A DNA stretch of 64,000 nt from Paulinella micropora. Taxonomy: Eukaryota; Cercozoa; Imbricatea; Euglyphida; Paulinellidae. The stretch lies in the NCBI GenBank assembly GCA_019918135.1, contig WBZZ01003655.1, forward strand, positions 62,001 through 126,000, given 5' to 3'. A program made the translations under genes and the position numbers. Positions 27,365-37,882 of the stretch are shown piece by piece. Below the pieces are notes generated by a model, which was not told where the DNA came from, ran no database searches, and saw nothing but the letters and a program-made list of their open reading frames with translations. The stretch's first letter is position 1. Every line of letters begins with the position of its first letter.

Positions 27365-30300
27365 ATGAGGAGGCATTTGCACGTATTCACTGGTGGCTTC
27401 CTCAGTTTTCCGCGCGCGTGGGTAGCCGTCTTGCTGCCCCTGCTGTTGCACGCGTATTGCCCGTATGATCTTTCTCTGGTTGAGCCCGGCGATCTGGTGC
27501 TGGAGCTGTCGGTGAGCGCGGCGGGCGACAACTGGACGCTGCCCGCCGCCGGCGCCAACGGGGCCGCCACGGCTCAGCGACGCCGTCGCACGACGGCCAT
27601 CGATGTCTGGGAGGTTTTCTGGGAGCCCGGAGGGGTCGCGCAGCAGTGCAGCGCGCTGTTGGGGCCGTGCACCCACACTTTTACCGACGGCGGTGTGTTC
27701 TTGGTGGTGGTGCGCGGGCGGCTGCCGGCGTGGGCAATGACTTTGGAGTGGCGGGCCCAGCATGGTGGCGGCGGGCGGGTAGCCCTGCGCAAGGTCCTGC
27801 AGTGGGGCGGGCTGCTGCTCGCAGCCGAGACGGGGCAGCACTTCTACGGCGAGACGGCGTTGGAGTGGCTGCCGCCCATGGACCAACTGGACACGACTGA
27901 TTTACAGGACCTGTCGCTCAGCTTTGCGGGGCTGTCGCGGCCCGCGTGCTTCGACGTGTCGGGTCTGCGGGTGCGTGCATCGCTGACTAACATGCGCGCG
28001 GCCTTTGCCGACTCGCCGTGCCTCAGGTTTGCCAACGTCACTAGTTGGGACCTGTCGCGCGTACTAGATACGGCCTACATGTTCCGCGGCACACGAGCCA
28101 CTTCGCTGCCCGGACTGGCCGGCTGGAACATATCGCGGGTCGTGAACGCCAGCGGCATGTTTGCGAACGCGTCGCTGCTCGGGGCGGACCTGTCTTGGTG
28201 GAGGCCAGACAGCCTGCGAGATGCCAACGGATTTCTGTCCGGCGCGCCCGCACTGGTGCAGGACCTGAGCAACTGGACGGTAGCGCCCATGGACCCACAA
28301 GCCGTCTCGGCCCTCTGTGAGGGCCTAACGCGCGGGTCTGGATTGCAAAAGTCCCAGACTCCCCGCGCATGCATAGACAGCTGGCCTTCGCAGAGCCACT
28401 CTGGCTCAGCTTCGCGCTCCAGCTCGGCGTCAGTGTCTAGCTCAGTGTCGGTGCCTAGCTCGGCGTCGCTGTCCAGCTCGGCGTCGGTGTCCAGCTCAGT
28501 ATCCGTGTCCAGCTCAGTATCCGTGTCCAGCTCAGTATCCGTGTCCAGCTCGGCGTCGGCGTCCAGCTCAGTGTCGGCGTCCAGCACGGCGTCGGGGACC
28601 AGCACAGTGTCGGTTTCCAGCACGGTGTCGGGGACCAGCACAGTGTCGGCTTCCAGCACGGTGTCGGGGACCAGCACAGTGTCGGCTTCCAGCTCGGCGT
28701 CGGTGTCTAGCTCAGTGTCGGTGTCCAGCTCGGCATCAGTGTCCAGCTCGGCGTCGCTGTCCAGCTCGGCGTCGCTGTCCAGCTCGGCGTCGGTGCCCAG
28801 CTCAGTATCCGTGTCCAGCTCAGTATCCGTGTCCAGCTCAGTATCCGTGTCCAGCTCGGCGTCGGCGTCCAGCTCAGTGTCGGCGTCCAGCTCGGTGTCC
28901 GTGTCCAGCTCAGTTTCGGTGTCCAGCTCGGCGTCGGTGTCCAGCTCGGCGTCGGTGTCCAGCTCAGCGTCGGTGTCCAGCTCAGTGTCGATGTCCAGCT
29001 CGGTGTCGGCGTCCAGCTCAGTGTCGATGTCCAGCTCGGCGTCGGTGACCAGCACAGTGTCGGTGACCAGCTCAGTGTCGGTGTCCAGCTCGGTGTCCGT
29101 GTCCAGCTCAGTTTCGGTGTCCAGCTCGGCGTCGGTGTCCAGCTCAGCGTCGGTGTCCAGCTCAGTGTCGATGTCCAGCTCGGCGTCGGTGTCCAGCTCG
29201 GTGTCGGCGTCCAGCTCAGTGTCGGTGTCCAGCTCGGTGTCGGTGTCCAGCTCGGCGTCGGTGCCCAGCTCGGTGTCGGCGTCCAGCTCGGCGTCGGTGT
29301 CCAGCTCAGTGTCGGTGTCCAGCTCAGCGTCGGTGTCCGGTTCGGCATCGGTGACCAGCACAGTGTCGGTGACCAGCTCAGTGTCGGTGTCCAGCTCAGT
29401 GTCGGTGTCCAGCTCGGCGTCGGTGTCAAGATCAGCGTCCGTGTCCGGCACAGTGTCGGTGACCAGCTCGGCGTCCGTGTCCGGCTCAGTGTCGGTGTCT
29501 AGTTCGGTGTCGGGGAGCAGCACAGTGTCAGTTTCCAGCACGGTGTCGATGACCAGCTCGGCGTCGGTGTCCAGATCAGTTTCGGCGTCGGTGTCCAGAT
29601 CAGTTTCGGCGTCGGGTACCAGCACAGTGTCGACGTCGGTGACGCCTACGAGCTCAAGGACGGCGAGCCTCTCTCAGACGCCTACAGGCTCAGTGACGCC
29701 GACCAGGTCTGTCACCGTTTCTGCTACGCCGTCGTGGTTCTGCGCCAGCAACTACGCCCTAAACCTGTTCTTTGACAACACCGGAACCTTGGCAAACAAC
29801 TTCTTTACTAACCCCAGCAGCGGTTGGAGCATTTCTGGGATCACGAACCCGATGTATGCATATTTAGCTATGGATAACGACAACCTGACAAAGTATGTCG
29901 GTTATCTCCCAGAAGACTACATTGTACAGTACGCGTACAATGCCAGCAGCAACATATACTATTGTCAAAGTACCAAGACACCGCACACAATTCTGAATGC
30001 GCCGGCGGGTGTTTCAGGTTCCGTGATGGGACAAGCACTGTACCTAAGGTCTTCAACAACAGCTGCCAGGCTCGGCCCGCTGGATATTTGCTCCACCATA
30101 CCAGGTAGTACCTTTTTTGAATACGCGGGCCCAGCACAACTATACATTGCGGGCTCTAACGACAGCGTCAGCTGGTACTACGTAGCTTATCTCAACAATA
30201 CCAACGTAGACCTGGACGAGGGACGAGTCAATACCGGCACCACTCCTCTTTGCAAACGGTCTAATGCTCTGGAGCTTGCGACGCCTTATCAGTACTACTG

Positions 30301-30691
30301 GAACTATAAGATAATCGTCCCAATGATGCTTTATAAGTTGCCCACGAGCGGGCCGTTTGGGACGGGTTGCGCTAGCGGCCATTTCAACGCAAATATGCAC
30401 CTCAGTGTTCTGCAAGTCACAGTTTACCACCCGACGTGGTGTGCTTCGGCCTCGGCCTCCGTCTCGCTAACGAGTTCAGTGACGCCAACCCGCACGTCAT
30501 CCCGAGGAGCTCGTCCCCGACCCCAACCATTTCGGTCACGCCGACCATTTCGGTCACGCCGACCCGATCGGCCACGCCGACCCTTTCCGTCACGCCAACC
30601 CGCTCGCCATCGCAGACCCCAAGCCGAACCTACACGCCGACCAGAAGCCCGTGCCCGCCCGGCAGCAGCCCGGGTGGCGGCACGTGCGTAG
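27365..30691 (+). CDS. Giant serine-rich secreted/surface protein, first part
   Basis: 1108 residues in this frame, starting at the ATG just after a TATA-like box. The N-terminus looks like a signal peptide ([15 protein letters not shown]). Residues about 205-315 resemble the BspA-like/DUF285 repeat ([20 protein letters not shown], then [18 protein letters not shown]). About 350-760 is a long stalk of 18 bp tandem repeats encoding [12 protein letters not shown] hexapeptides. About 793-1025 is a Tyr/Asn-rich globular domain with N-glycosylation sites. In the Thr/Pro-rich region at about 30490-30520 the frame breaks; the natural continuation is in the next feature. It is probably a virion-surface or host-exported adhesin. 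Confidence 0.75.
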   Translation: MRRHLHVFTGGFLSFPRAWVAVLLPLLLHAYCPYDLSLVEPGDLVLELSVSAAGDNWTLPAAGANGAATAQRRRRTTAIDVWEVFWEPGGVAQQCSALLGPCTHTFTDGGVFLVVVRGRLPAWAMTLEWRAQHGGGGRVALRKVLQWGGLLLAAETGQHFYGETALEWLPPMDQLDTTDLQDLSLSFAGLSRPACFDVSGLRVRASLTNMRAAFADSPCLRFANVTSWDLSRVLDTAYMFRGTRATSLPGLAGWNISRVVNASGMFANASLLGADLSWWRPDSLRDANGFLSGAPALVQDLSNWTVAPMDPQAVSALCEGLTRGSGLQKSQTPRACIDSWPSQSHSGSASRSSSASVSSSVSVPSSASLSSSASVSSSVSVSSSVSVSSSVSVSSSASASSSVSASSTASGTSTVSVSSTVSGTSTVSASSTVSGTSTVSASSSASVSSSVSVSSSASVSSSASLSSSASLSSSASVPSSVSVSSSVSVSSSVSVSSSASASSSVSASSSVSVSSSVSVSSSASVSSSASVSSSASVSSSVSMSSSVSASSSVSMSSSASVTSTVSVTSSVSVSSSVSVSSSVSVSSSASVSSSASVSSSVSMSSSASVSSSVSASSSVSVSSSVSVSSSASVPSSVSASSSASVSSSVSVSSSASVSGSASVTSTVSVTSSVSVSSSVSVSSSASVSRSASVSGTVSVTSSASVSGSVSVSSSVSGSSTVSVSSTVSMTSSASVSRSVSASVSRSVSASGTSTVSTSVTPTSSRTASLSQTPTGSVTPTRSVTVSATPSWFCASNYALNLFFDNTGTLANNFFTNPSSGWSISGITNPMYAYLAMDNDNLTKYVGYLPEDYIVQYAYNASSNIYYCQSTKTPHTILNAPAGVSGSVMGQALYLRSSTTAARLGPLDICSTIPGSTFFEYAGPAQLYIAGSNDSVSWYYVAYLNNTNVDLDEGRVNTGTTPLCKRSNALELATPYQYYWNYKIIVPMMLYKLPTSGPFGTGCASGHFNANMHLSVLQVTVYHPTWCASASASVSLTSSVTPTRTSSRGARPRPQPFRSRRPFRSRRPDRPRRPFPSRQPARHRRPQAEPTRRPEARARPAAARVAARA
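28420..29625 (+). repeat. 18-bp tandem repeat array (Ser/Val/Ala stalk)
   Basis: About 65 units near TCGGTGTCCAGCTCGGCG, each encoding a hexapeptide of Ser with Val or Ala. All three frames on both strands lack stops for long distances, which creates antisense Asp/Thr/Glu-rich and Trp/Thr/Pro-rich ORFs that I treat as artefacts. Confidence 0.9.
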
Positions 30692-31401
30692 ATAATAACG
30701 AATGCGCGGTAGGTGACCCGACCAAGAGCGGCTGGACTTGTGGCGGTGTGTGTGGGAGCCCTTCGCCTTGTATAGGTTGTGATGGGTTCGGTCATCCGTG
30801 CTCGACCTGCTACAACAGGGATGTGATTCAGACACAAGGGATCACTCGAGAGTGTCTCAACTGGTTTGAGGGCACAGTCAGGCTGCGCGTAGTGTCCTCA
30901 AGCACGTACTGCGTGGCGAATGATGGTGGGGCCGCGGGCAGCCGCTTTTATGTTATACAAGGCGTAAATTGTCCTGATAATTTTTACTCGTCTTCTATCT
31001 CCTCCGCTAATTGGCGAAGTTTGCGGCTCTCGTCGACCCGCTACTTTTATTCCAACTATAACAGCAACAGTGATCAATGGATTTTCTTCTCGACTGCTGC
31101 GCCAACCAGCGCGAACACTAACTTCTTTTTTACGCACCAATTGTACAGTACAGGCGGCACGAGAGAGGGTTATGATATGAAGTATGTCCTGCGCTACTAC
31201 AACAAAATCGCGACTGAGGCTCCTCTCTGCGTTATGTGGAAAGTTTATGGTACTGGTACGTACGACAGCGGTCTGTTTATTTCTGTCTGCAGCGCTTGTC
31301 CTCATAACCTAAATCCCTCTTCAGAATTTCGTGGCACTTGGGGTAGCCATACCAGTGCCGCGCCAGTGTATGGGTGCCTGTTCTACATGCACCGTGCGTA
31401 A
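30500..31401 (+). CDS. Serine-rich surface protein, C-terminal part (frameshifted)
   Basis: The frame shows the expected Thr/Pro stalk ([20 protein letters not shown]), then an EGF-like Cys-rich stretch ([28 protein letters not shown]) and a second Tyr/Ser-rich globular domain to the stop at 31401. Upstream, the 27365 frame turns Arg-rich exactly where this one becomes SVTPT-like, so the two were one protein of about 1,340 residues. A single-base indel near 30495-30520 is enough to explain it. A TTTTAATAAAA box lies 65 bp after the stop and is shared with the convergent gene. Confidence 0.7.
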
Positions 31402-31465
31402 TCGCACGTAAAGCTAGGACTGCGGAAGATTCTGTTGCTGCCGTCGATTTCCATGGCCGGATATT

Positions 31466-31482
31466 TCTTTTAATAAAATCAC
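31466..31482. terminator. Shared A/T 3' box between convergent genes
   Basis: TTCTTTTAATAAAATCA lies between the stops at 31401 (+) and 31495 (-). Its near-palindromic form could serve both strands. Confidence 0.5.
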
Positions 31483-31494
31483 TTGAAAAATATA

Positions 31495-32784
31495 CTAATC
31501 GTTTTCCCTGCCCCGCTCAACAGCAGCTTGGACCAAAAAGTCTAAACCCCGCTGCGTCGTCCGCCCTTTTTGCTTTTGTTGCGGTGGCTGTTGTGGGGGG
31601 TTTACATACTCTCGGACGCTTTTGCTCAACTCGTCTTGTCTCTTCTTCAGATCTTCTAGTTCCTCTCCGATCATGGCGAACCTGAACTCTGGCAGATGCT
31701 CCTCTGTTGCTGGCAATTGCATCCAATCTTGCCAATCTTTTTCCCAAGCAGAAATAAAGTCAGTAAGCGAAGTCAAGCGGCGGTTCGGCACGCCCACTAG
31801 CCCACGCGCTAGGCCACAAAGTCTTTCTAATTGCGTGTTCCATTCATGTTGCTTCTGGTTCAACAACTCCAGTCTAGACGCTGTTCTTGAATGTATTCTA
31901 GTCCACCATTGATCGGAGGCGTGCTTTGCATAGATTACCTGCCTATTTAGCGCTGTTGTCTGCCTAGCACATTTTTCTTCCTGAGCTTGCCCGTTTCCTT
32001 TACGCACAGCGGCGAGTATTCCTTGGCAAATACTGTCCATGAAGGCCAGCGGTGATGTCTCCAGGGCCGGTATCTCACTGCTTGTCATCACTTGTTCTAG
32101 AAGCTGTTTGTCTCTTTCCAGAGTAGACAGCCTCCGCGGAACGTCGTTCAGCTCTTTGACCTGGTCAGCCCAGAGATTCACGACCATCCAGAGTGCAGCC
32201 AGAAAGGTTTTCACCTCCGCGGCTAACCTTTTAGCAGAAAATTGTTGTTCGCGCGAAATCCGGACGATTTCTTCTCCCCGGAGGAAACGTAGCGACGAGG
32301 AGGCCTCCCCGACAAAGACCTTGTCTCGCAAACGTACAGAATTTGACTTGTCGATCGTGAAACAGCGAGGCTTCTTCGACGCCGTCTGGTTTAGGCTGTC
32401 GGCCGCCTGGATTAAGCAGCAGCCTTTTAGCTCCCGGTCGTCGTCGTCCTGCAGAGCCTCCCGCAACTCCCGCGACCACCACTGTGCGACAACAGCCAAT
32501 GTCTTATTTTTGAAGATAGTGCGGGGAGATTCCGCAGGCAGCAGACGGTGCAGCTTAGTCCACACCACGCTAAAGTACGGAGTCGGCAGTACGCCCAAGC
32601 CCTTTGCCGCGAGGCTCAACACGTTAGCAAGCCTGACGGCAGTCAGATTATCTCTAGCACTCGGCTCTCTTCGGAGCGAAAGAAGGCTTGGGGCTAGGAC
32701 AGCGCCCCCTGTATGCTCTTCTATTTGCAAGACGTGCCCGCGCTCGGCGTGAGTTTTAGCCCGCTTGGGCGGCCGTGGATCCAT
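31495..32784 (-). CDS. Unknown protein with basic N-terminal signal
   Basis: 429 residues from the ATG at 32784; the longer open frame upstream crosses the G/C hairpin (32886-32910) and is not protein-like. The N-terminus MDPRPPKRAKTHAERGHVLQ carries a likely nuclear-localisation KRAK. The rest is helical with Trp-rich segments (WMVVNLWADQVKEL, SDQWWTRIHSRTASRLELLN), suggesting coiled coils, and ends in a Gln/Pro-rich tail. I do not recognise the family. A decayed relative sits at 50396-51090 (IDPPTKRARVQAERGHVVQL), so this is a small paralogous family. Confidence 0.65.
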   Translation of the reverse strand: MDPRPPKRAKTHAERGHVLQIEEHTGGAVLAPSLLSLRREPSARDNLTAVRLANVLSLAAKGLGVLPTPYFSVVWTKLHRLLPAESPRTIFKNKTLAVVAQWWSRELREALQDDDDRELKGCCLIQAADSLNQTASKKPRCFTIDKSNSVRLRDKVFVGEASSSLRFLRGEEIVRISREQQFSAKRLAAEVKTFLAALWMVVNLWADQVKELNDVPRRLSTLERDKQLLEQVMTSSEIPALETSPLAFMDSICQGILAAVRKGNGQAQEEKCARQTTALNRQVIYAKHASDQWWTRIHSRTASRLELLNQKQHEWNTQLERLCGLARGLVGVPNRRLTSLTDFISAWEKDWQDWMQLPATEEHLPEFRFAMIGEELEDLKKRQDELSKSVREYVNPPQQPPQQKQKGRTTQRGLDFLVQAAVERGREND

Positions 32785-32885
32785 GGACTTTTTTTTCGCA
32801 AGTGTCTTTTTTTTGGAATAAACTTTAAAAAAAAAATAGTGTGCAAAAAAAAGGAAACAGAAGCAAAACAGGCAGGGGGAGAGAA

Positions 32886-32910
32886 GGGGGGGGGGGGGCG
32901 CCCCCCCCCC
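32886..32910. promoter_or_regulatory. G-run/GCGC/C-run hairpin
   Basis: About thirteen G, CG, then about ten C. It is about 100 bp upstream of the minus-strand start at 32784 and in the divergent space shared with the plus-strand gene at 33258. Confidence 0.5.
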
Positions 32911-33257
32911 TCCAAAGAAAGGGAGCGGCAGGGAACAGGCACTGAGCGCGAGATCGAGCGGCTTGGCGGTTTTCTGCATGCGATATGGCCGAATCATTCC
33001 AAGAGCACACATGCGCAAATTTGGCGACGAATTTTTTGCAAAAAAAAGAAGAAAGAAAGAGGGGAGAAGGAAGGGTGGGGGAGGAGAGAGAGAGAGGGAG
33101 AGGGGCGTCCCTTCCCTCTCTCTCTCTCTCTCCTCCCCGATCCTTTGTCTCCTTTTTCCTTCTTTCTCCCCTTTGCCAGCGAACTGAGAAAGTTGTTGCC
33201 TCTTCTCTTGTAAAACAACAGAATCTTTTTTCGAAAAGAGAAGAAAGGAGCTTACAC

Positions 33258-35099
33258 ATGTCCAAAAACTCCAGCCGGAGCTGTCCCCATTGCACTGGAA
33301 AACGAAGAGAGAAAGAAACTCCAGCTGGTAGTAGCCAACTGGACGTGCGGTGGCTAGAGGCTTTAAGTTACCAAATAAAGCACCACCGCCAAGAGATTGT
33401 GCTGGACGCCGCGGCGCTTGACCCCGACAACGAAGCACTGAAAGAAATAATGCGACAAGCTACACAAAGGCTTGACTTACAAGTGCACTGTCGAAGCGAG
33501 AAGAGCTTTGACAAGCTCAAGAAGCTATTCAAGCTGCTCAGCGGGTTTTGCGAGCGCTTGGAAATACACGATTTGAAGCGTGAAGAAGGCGAGGCCCGGA
33601 GCTTCGAGCTCGACAAAGAAATCGGCGGTTTGGTGCTTGTCGATTGCCAACATGTAAAATTTAGGCTTGACGGAGAAGATTGGGCAGACGGAAAACACAG
33701 GCTCATGGATGAAGTACGGGTGCTGGGAGAGAAAGCAGCAAACTGCTTAATCGGATGGGGTGAGAAACTTCGTAGCTACACTCGAACTAAACGACTAACA
33801 GAGCGGTATGCTTTGAAAGAAGATCCTCAGGGTGTCGGGGGGGCTGCCTATAAAAAATTACAAGACGTTTCGTGGGCGCTTCATGCGGATGTGGCCGACT
33901 TGGAGGTCATCGTTCTAGGGGCTTGCAGTTATCCGGGCGCAGACTTTGATTTCAAGTTTGAACGTATCAACTGGCCTGAGCTCCAGGCTTTTCGTCTGCG
34001 TTCTCCCGAGGGAGCGCGCATTATTGCAGAAGATACTGCAGAAGCCCTTGCTGAACGGGCAAGTTTTTTTCGCCGTGGAGGGCCAGATGATGTGTGGGAG
34101 ATCGTTAAGCTCTACCAACCTCGAGACAATATATATGAATTATCCCGCCAAAAGCTAGATTCACTTTTTGACGTCGTCCAGCAGCGACGTCCCGGTCACG
34201 TACATCACGCGCGATTAAGGAGTGATGCAAGGAGAGAAGAACTTGCGCAGAATCCCGGCGGGTGTGGTTCTTTGCGTGAGCTGGAGCTGGAGGGGTTCCT
34301 GCTGCAAGATGACGTCTTCGACACCTTTTTGATGGGGCTGACCGAGTCGGCAAAAGAGACGCGCGCGGTTCTGCGCCTAGTGCGCTGCGGGCTATCTAAC
34401 CCAAAAGCACAAATAATGGCAGAAAAGCTAAGGAAGCTGCTGCCTTGGCTGGAGGAGCTTGGCCTGCGCGACTGTGACTTTGTCAACGACAAATTCTTGG
34501 AGGTTCTGTTCGAGACAAAAGTTTGTTGTGATACACAAAAAACAAGCCTTAAGCGCTTGAAGCGCCTGGACCTCTTTGGCACGCCTATTACTGCAAATAG
34601 GTGGTGGCCTAATAATGGTTTGCTAAACTATGTCCAAAGCTTGCAAGTGCCCAACCTCAGCAACCTACCTGAACCGGACAAGGCTACTGCTATACTCCCA
34701 CAACTCCAAGAATTGCGTGTTGAACAAACCTGCTCACTCGATCTAGTTCTAACTCAAGTGCCCAAAATTGTAAAAAAGCTTAAGCTGCGGTTAGGCTCAA
34801 GGCCCGATAGTAACTGGTGTCTGGAATTCTGGGAAAATCTACAGCTGCTAGAAGAGTGTTGCCTGTGCGACGGCGCCTGTCCGGATGGGATGACTTTGGA
34901 GCTGGCAAAGGATCTGTGCACAGCGCTAAAGGGCGAGTTTCGCAATTATCCTGTTGTATTGGATGTGCGTGGAACAGTACTGAACCTGGAGGAGCTGTGC
35001 CTATTTTTTAAAACGGCGTCTAGCCACGACAACCAGACGGTCCTGACCTTTGACCTCATTCGAACGCCGAATAGATCGGCCGCTCCGGCCTCAAGATAG
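33258..35099 (+). CDS. LRR-like protein of unknown function
   Basis: 613 residues from the ATG at 33258 (MSKNSSRSCPHC); the upstream open frame runs through G/A and CT tracts. An N-terminal C-P-H-C pair is followed by a helical region and, from about residue 320, irregular leucine-rich repeats (LRELELEGFLLQDDVFDTFL, LEELGLRDCDFVNDKFLEVL, LKRLDLFGTPITANRWW, LPQLQELRVEQ). No F-box is obvious. Codon use is less GC-rich than that of the F-box/LRR genes, hinting at a different origin. It is probably a protein-interaction scaffold. An ATTAAAATA box lies at about 35238. Confidence 0.65.
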   Translation: MSKNSSRSCPHCTGKRREKETPAGSSQLDVRWLEALSYQIKHHRQEIVLDAAALDPDNEALKEIMRQATQRLDLQVHCRSEKSFDKLKKLFKLLSGFCERLEIHDLKREEGEARSFELDKEIGGLVLVDCQHVKFRLDGEDWADGKHRLMDEVRVLGEKAANCLIGWGEKLRSYTRTKRLTERYALKEDPQGVGGAAYKKLQDVSWALHADVADLEVIVLGACSYPGADFDFKFERINWPELQAFRLRSPEGARIIAEDTAEALAERASFFRRGGPDDVWEIVKLYQPRDNIYELSRQKLDSLFDVVQQRRPGHVHHARLRSDARREELAQNPGGCGSLRELELEGFLLQDDVFDTFLMGLTESAKETRAVLRLVRCGLSNPKAQIMAEKLRKLLPWLEELGLRDCDFVNDKFLEVLFETKVCCDTQKTSLKRLKRLDLFGTPITANRWWPNNGLLNYVQSLQVPNLSNLPEPDKATAILPQLQELRVEQTCSLDLVLTQVPKIVKKLKLRLGSRPDSNWCLEFWENLQLLEECCLCDGACPDGMTLELAKDLCTALKGEFRNYPVVLDVRGTVLNLEELCLFFKTASSHDNQTVLTFDLIRTPNRSAAPASR

Positions 35100-35313
35100 A
35101 CAGAATAATTTGCGAATTTGCTTTCCGGTACAAGAGAGAGAGGTGGGGGGGGGGAGCTGACCCCGCCGCACCCCCCCCCCCTCTTCCCCCCTTTGTGCCA
35201 CAGTCCCGTCGTCTGCAGCATCACGCGTGATATTCTTATTAAAATATTTCCAAGCAGCAATATATGTATTCTAGTCAAGGCGGATTTTATTTTTAAAAGA
35301 CAAATTACTGGGC

Positions 35314-36720
35314 ATGCGCCCGTCTAAGCGCCAGCGTACGTTCGCGCCTAGCGCCCTGAGCGACTGGCAAGAAGTTTTCTTCTCGCACGGGGCCGGGCTG
35401 CTGGCGCGGCAGGACCTAGTTTCGCTGCTGCAAGCGTCGAAGGCTTGGCAGCAGCAGTTGGGGGGGTACCTCCTGCCGCAGCTATGGTTGGCCCTGGCCC
35501 TGAACAATGCAACGTCTGCAACCGATCTGTCCGAAGAAGTGGTGGCGGAGGCGGAGGCTGCCTCCGAGGTTTATCCCCAGCTTTGCACGTCACTCACTCT
35601 CCAATACAGCCGAAATCACTTGCCTGCACAGACTCCGATCCTGCCGCGGAAGCGGCGTCTGTTGCAGCTAGCTCTGCCGTGGTTCCGCCACGTCACGCGC
35701 TTGTCCATTGAATGTGACGTTTATGCGGCGGCAGAACTCCTGCACGCTTGGTCTGTCGTAGCTGTAGGACCTCTGGTAGCACTTTCGCTGGACCTAGACA
35801 ACGAGCTCGGTGCAGAAGACTTTGTTGCGACCATCGGGCCGCAGATTGAAGCGGCGCTGCGCGTGCTGCTGCCTGGTTTGCAGGAGCTTTGCCTGAACTT
35901 TATGGACTTTGGGCCGCAAGGGGTGTGCGCTCTTTGGCCACAGCCGGACCCGGTGCCGCCCCTGCGGTGCCTGCGACTGGTGGAATGCGGCGACCCCCGG
36001 CTGTGGGGCGAGGGGCTGGAGCTTTTGGCCCCGACGCTCGAGGTGTTGGAGGTCTCGGCGAACTATGACAATGAGGTTACTGCCCCGGAGGACGGCCTGG
36101 TCTTACCTGTGGGGCCGCGGTCGGTGTGTTGGCCGAGGCTGCGGCGTGTCGTTGCGGGCGGCGCGCTGCCCCCACAGGAGCTGCTCGAGTTTTTGCGGAG
36201 CCTCGGCGAGGAGTTCGTGGGCCTGGATTGGAAACGCGTCTGCACCCCAGCGCTGCAATCCTATATTCTCCGCGTGGGCATCTGTACCGACAGTGCATCG
36301 GAACGGCCAGATTATGAACAAACTGGCCAGTGGGAACGCGGCTTCTTGGAACAGCTTCACCGGACGCTCTTGCCCTTCGGAGGCACTTCCCCTTCTTTCC
36401 TAGAGCTACAACTGCACCACCTGGACCTGTGGGCCCAGCCGAGCGCAGCCGACCTGGAGGCGCTGCGGCTGTTGGCGCCTGTCCGTTTGACGTTGATTGA
36501 CCGCGGCCCGCTCTGGCATTGGGGGGGTGAGCACCCCGTCGGCGCCGTCCTGGAACAGCTCTGGCGCAGCGAGTCGCGCCCTCCGCTGGAGCTGGGGCTC
36601 ACGCTGGCCCTGCGGCCCCGGCCGGATCCAGAGCTGGGCCAGTCCCTGCCGCAACGCCAGCATTTGTTGGTCTGGGGCCAGTCCTGGCTACGTCTGTTCT
36701 TGGGGCCACGCCCCGCATGA
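35314..36720 (+). CDS. Probable F-box / LRR-like protein
   Basis: 468 residues. It starts MRPSKRQRTF, similar to other F-box proteins here, and residues about 17-55 look like a degenerate F-box (LSDWQEVFFSHGAGLLARQD, then LLQASKAWQQQL). Downstream are leucine-rich segments with weak repeat character (LPGLQELCLNFMDF, LRCLRLVECGDPRLWGEGLE, LEVLEVSA). The stop codon overlaps the next ATG (ATGA at 36717-36720), which is unusual here and may mean the two were one gene. Likely an SCF-type adaptor, but the LRRs are irregular. Confidence 0.65.
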   Translation: MRPSKRQRTFAPSALSDWQEVFFSHGAGLLARQDLVSLLQASKAWQQQLGGYLLPQLWLALALNNATSATDLSEEVVAEAEAASEVYPQLCTSLTLQYSRNHLPAQTPILPRKRRLLQLALPWFRHVTRLSIECDVYAAAELLHAWSVVAVGPLVALSLDLDNELGAEDFVATIGPQIEAALRVLLPGLQELCLNFMDFGPQGVCALWPQPDPVPPLRCLRLVECGDPRLWGEGLELLAPTLEVLEVSANYDNEVTAPEDGLVLPVGPRSVCWPRLRRVVAGGALPPQELLEFLRSLGEEFVGLDWKRVCTPALQSYILRVGICTDSASERPDYEQTGQWERGFLEQLHRTLLPFGGTSPSFLELQLHHLDLWAQPSAADLEALRLLAPVRLTLIDRGPLWHWGGEHPVGAVLEQLWRSESRPPLELGLTLALRPRPDPELGQSLPQRQHLLVWGQSWLRLFLGPRPA

Positions 36721-37708
36721 TCTGCGCCAAGGAGTTCACTTTCCACAGCTTCAGGCTAAAGGGTTACCTGCCAGAACAAGCGTGGCGGGACCTGCCGGGC
36801 CTTTTCGAACTGCAGCGCCTAGTCTGGCACGGCCTGTGCTTGTCGGGCGTGCCGCTGCACTGCGGGCGCTTCTGGCTGCCCGATCGGGGGCCCGGCGAAG
36901 AACAAGACCCCCAGCCCCACCCCCAGCCCCGCCGCTGTGGCCTGCGCGCGGGCCTGCGCTGCCCATGGCAGGGCTGCGGGGGAAGTTTTCGATCCTGCGC
37001 CGCTTCCGGTCGCCGCAGGGCGAGGTTGCTTATGGCGCCAAGGACTTTGGCGGGCTCTGGCTGAGCGCTGCCAAGGCCCGCCGGGCTCTGACAGCCTGGG
37101 GTGGCGACTGGCGCGACGCTCCCGAAGGAGTGTGCCCCAAGCTATGGACGTTCTTGGTCTGCTCCGGCACACTGGGCGACGCGGTGCGTTCGGATCAGCC
37201 CCTGTCGATCCTTGCCAAGGTACCGTGGAGCGCCGTGCCCTTCGAGTGGCCCTATGTGCGTCCGTGGTTAGAAGGCAGCGAGGCTCGGCGCGTGCTGGCC
37301 GGCTACGTGGTGATTTTATTCAACGACCTCGAAGCGGCAGTGTACAAGGGCTACGCGCAACCCTTTCTTAAAAGTATGGCGTTGAAGTTGAAACAAAGCC
37401 TGGTGGCCCTTACCAGCGCTGGGGTGCACCAGAGCTCGTTGCCTGAGATGTCTGGCTATGCGTTAGAAGACACAGGACCCCAACGACGTCTGGAGACTCA
37501 GTGCAGACAGCTGCTCCTTCGTGCGGAGGCGTCCCTGTCGGCGCCCTACAGCCACGCCCGTTGGGAGAAGATGCGCTTGCAGTTGCTGGCTCCGTTGGCA
37601 GACGGGGGGCAAGCCCACCGCGCCCCCCCCCCTCCCCTCTCCCCTTCTCCCTCCCCTTCCCCTTATCATTCAAACAGTCTTTTTGTGGAGGGAAAAAGAA
37701 GATTTTGA
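36717..37708 (+). CDS. Unknown protein, frameshifted
   Basis: It begins at the ATG overlapping the upstream stop (FTFHSFRLKGYLPEQAWRDL, then PGLFELQRLVWHGLCLSG). At GGGGG near 36979 the natural sequence changes frame and continues as KFSILRRFRSPQGEVAYGAK, DFGGLWLSAAKARRALTAWG, to a helical C-terminus ending near the C-run at 37624; the final Pro/Ser tail is C-tract derived. I do not recognise a domain. The G-run position suggests a homopolymer indel, so one protein of about 300 residues is likely. Confidence 0.5.
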
Positions 37709-37842
37709 TTTTTTGTTTAGCTACATTTTCCCGGTAAAAGGATTTATTTTTTGCACCTAGAAAGCAACGGGATAGACTTGAATAACTTTTAATATAAAAA
37801 AAAACATGTACTTTCCTGAACGCGCATTTCCTTCCCCTCTTC

Positions 37843-37880
37843 CAGCCCGCGCAAGCGGGCTGTGCGCTTGCGGGCTGGGG
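37843..37880. mobile_element. Palindromic element copy
   Basis: CCAGCCCGCGCAAGCGGGCT followed by GTGCGCTTGCGGGCTGG. It lies just 3' of the GRDP-Ubl gene stop (37883, minus) and holds nested palindromes. Confidence 0.6.
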
Positions 37881-37882
37881 GG

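Noticed and set aside
28075..29625. 516-residue antisense ORF rich in Asp, Thr, Glu and Leu
   Set aside because: It is the reverse reading of the 18 bp Ser-repeat array, where all frames lack stops. The plus strand gives a coherent secreted protein with flanking domains.
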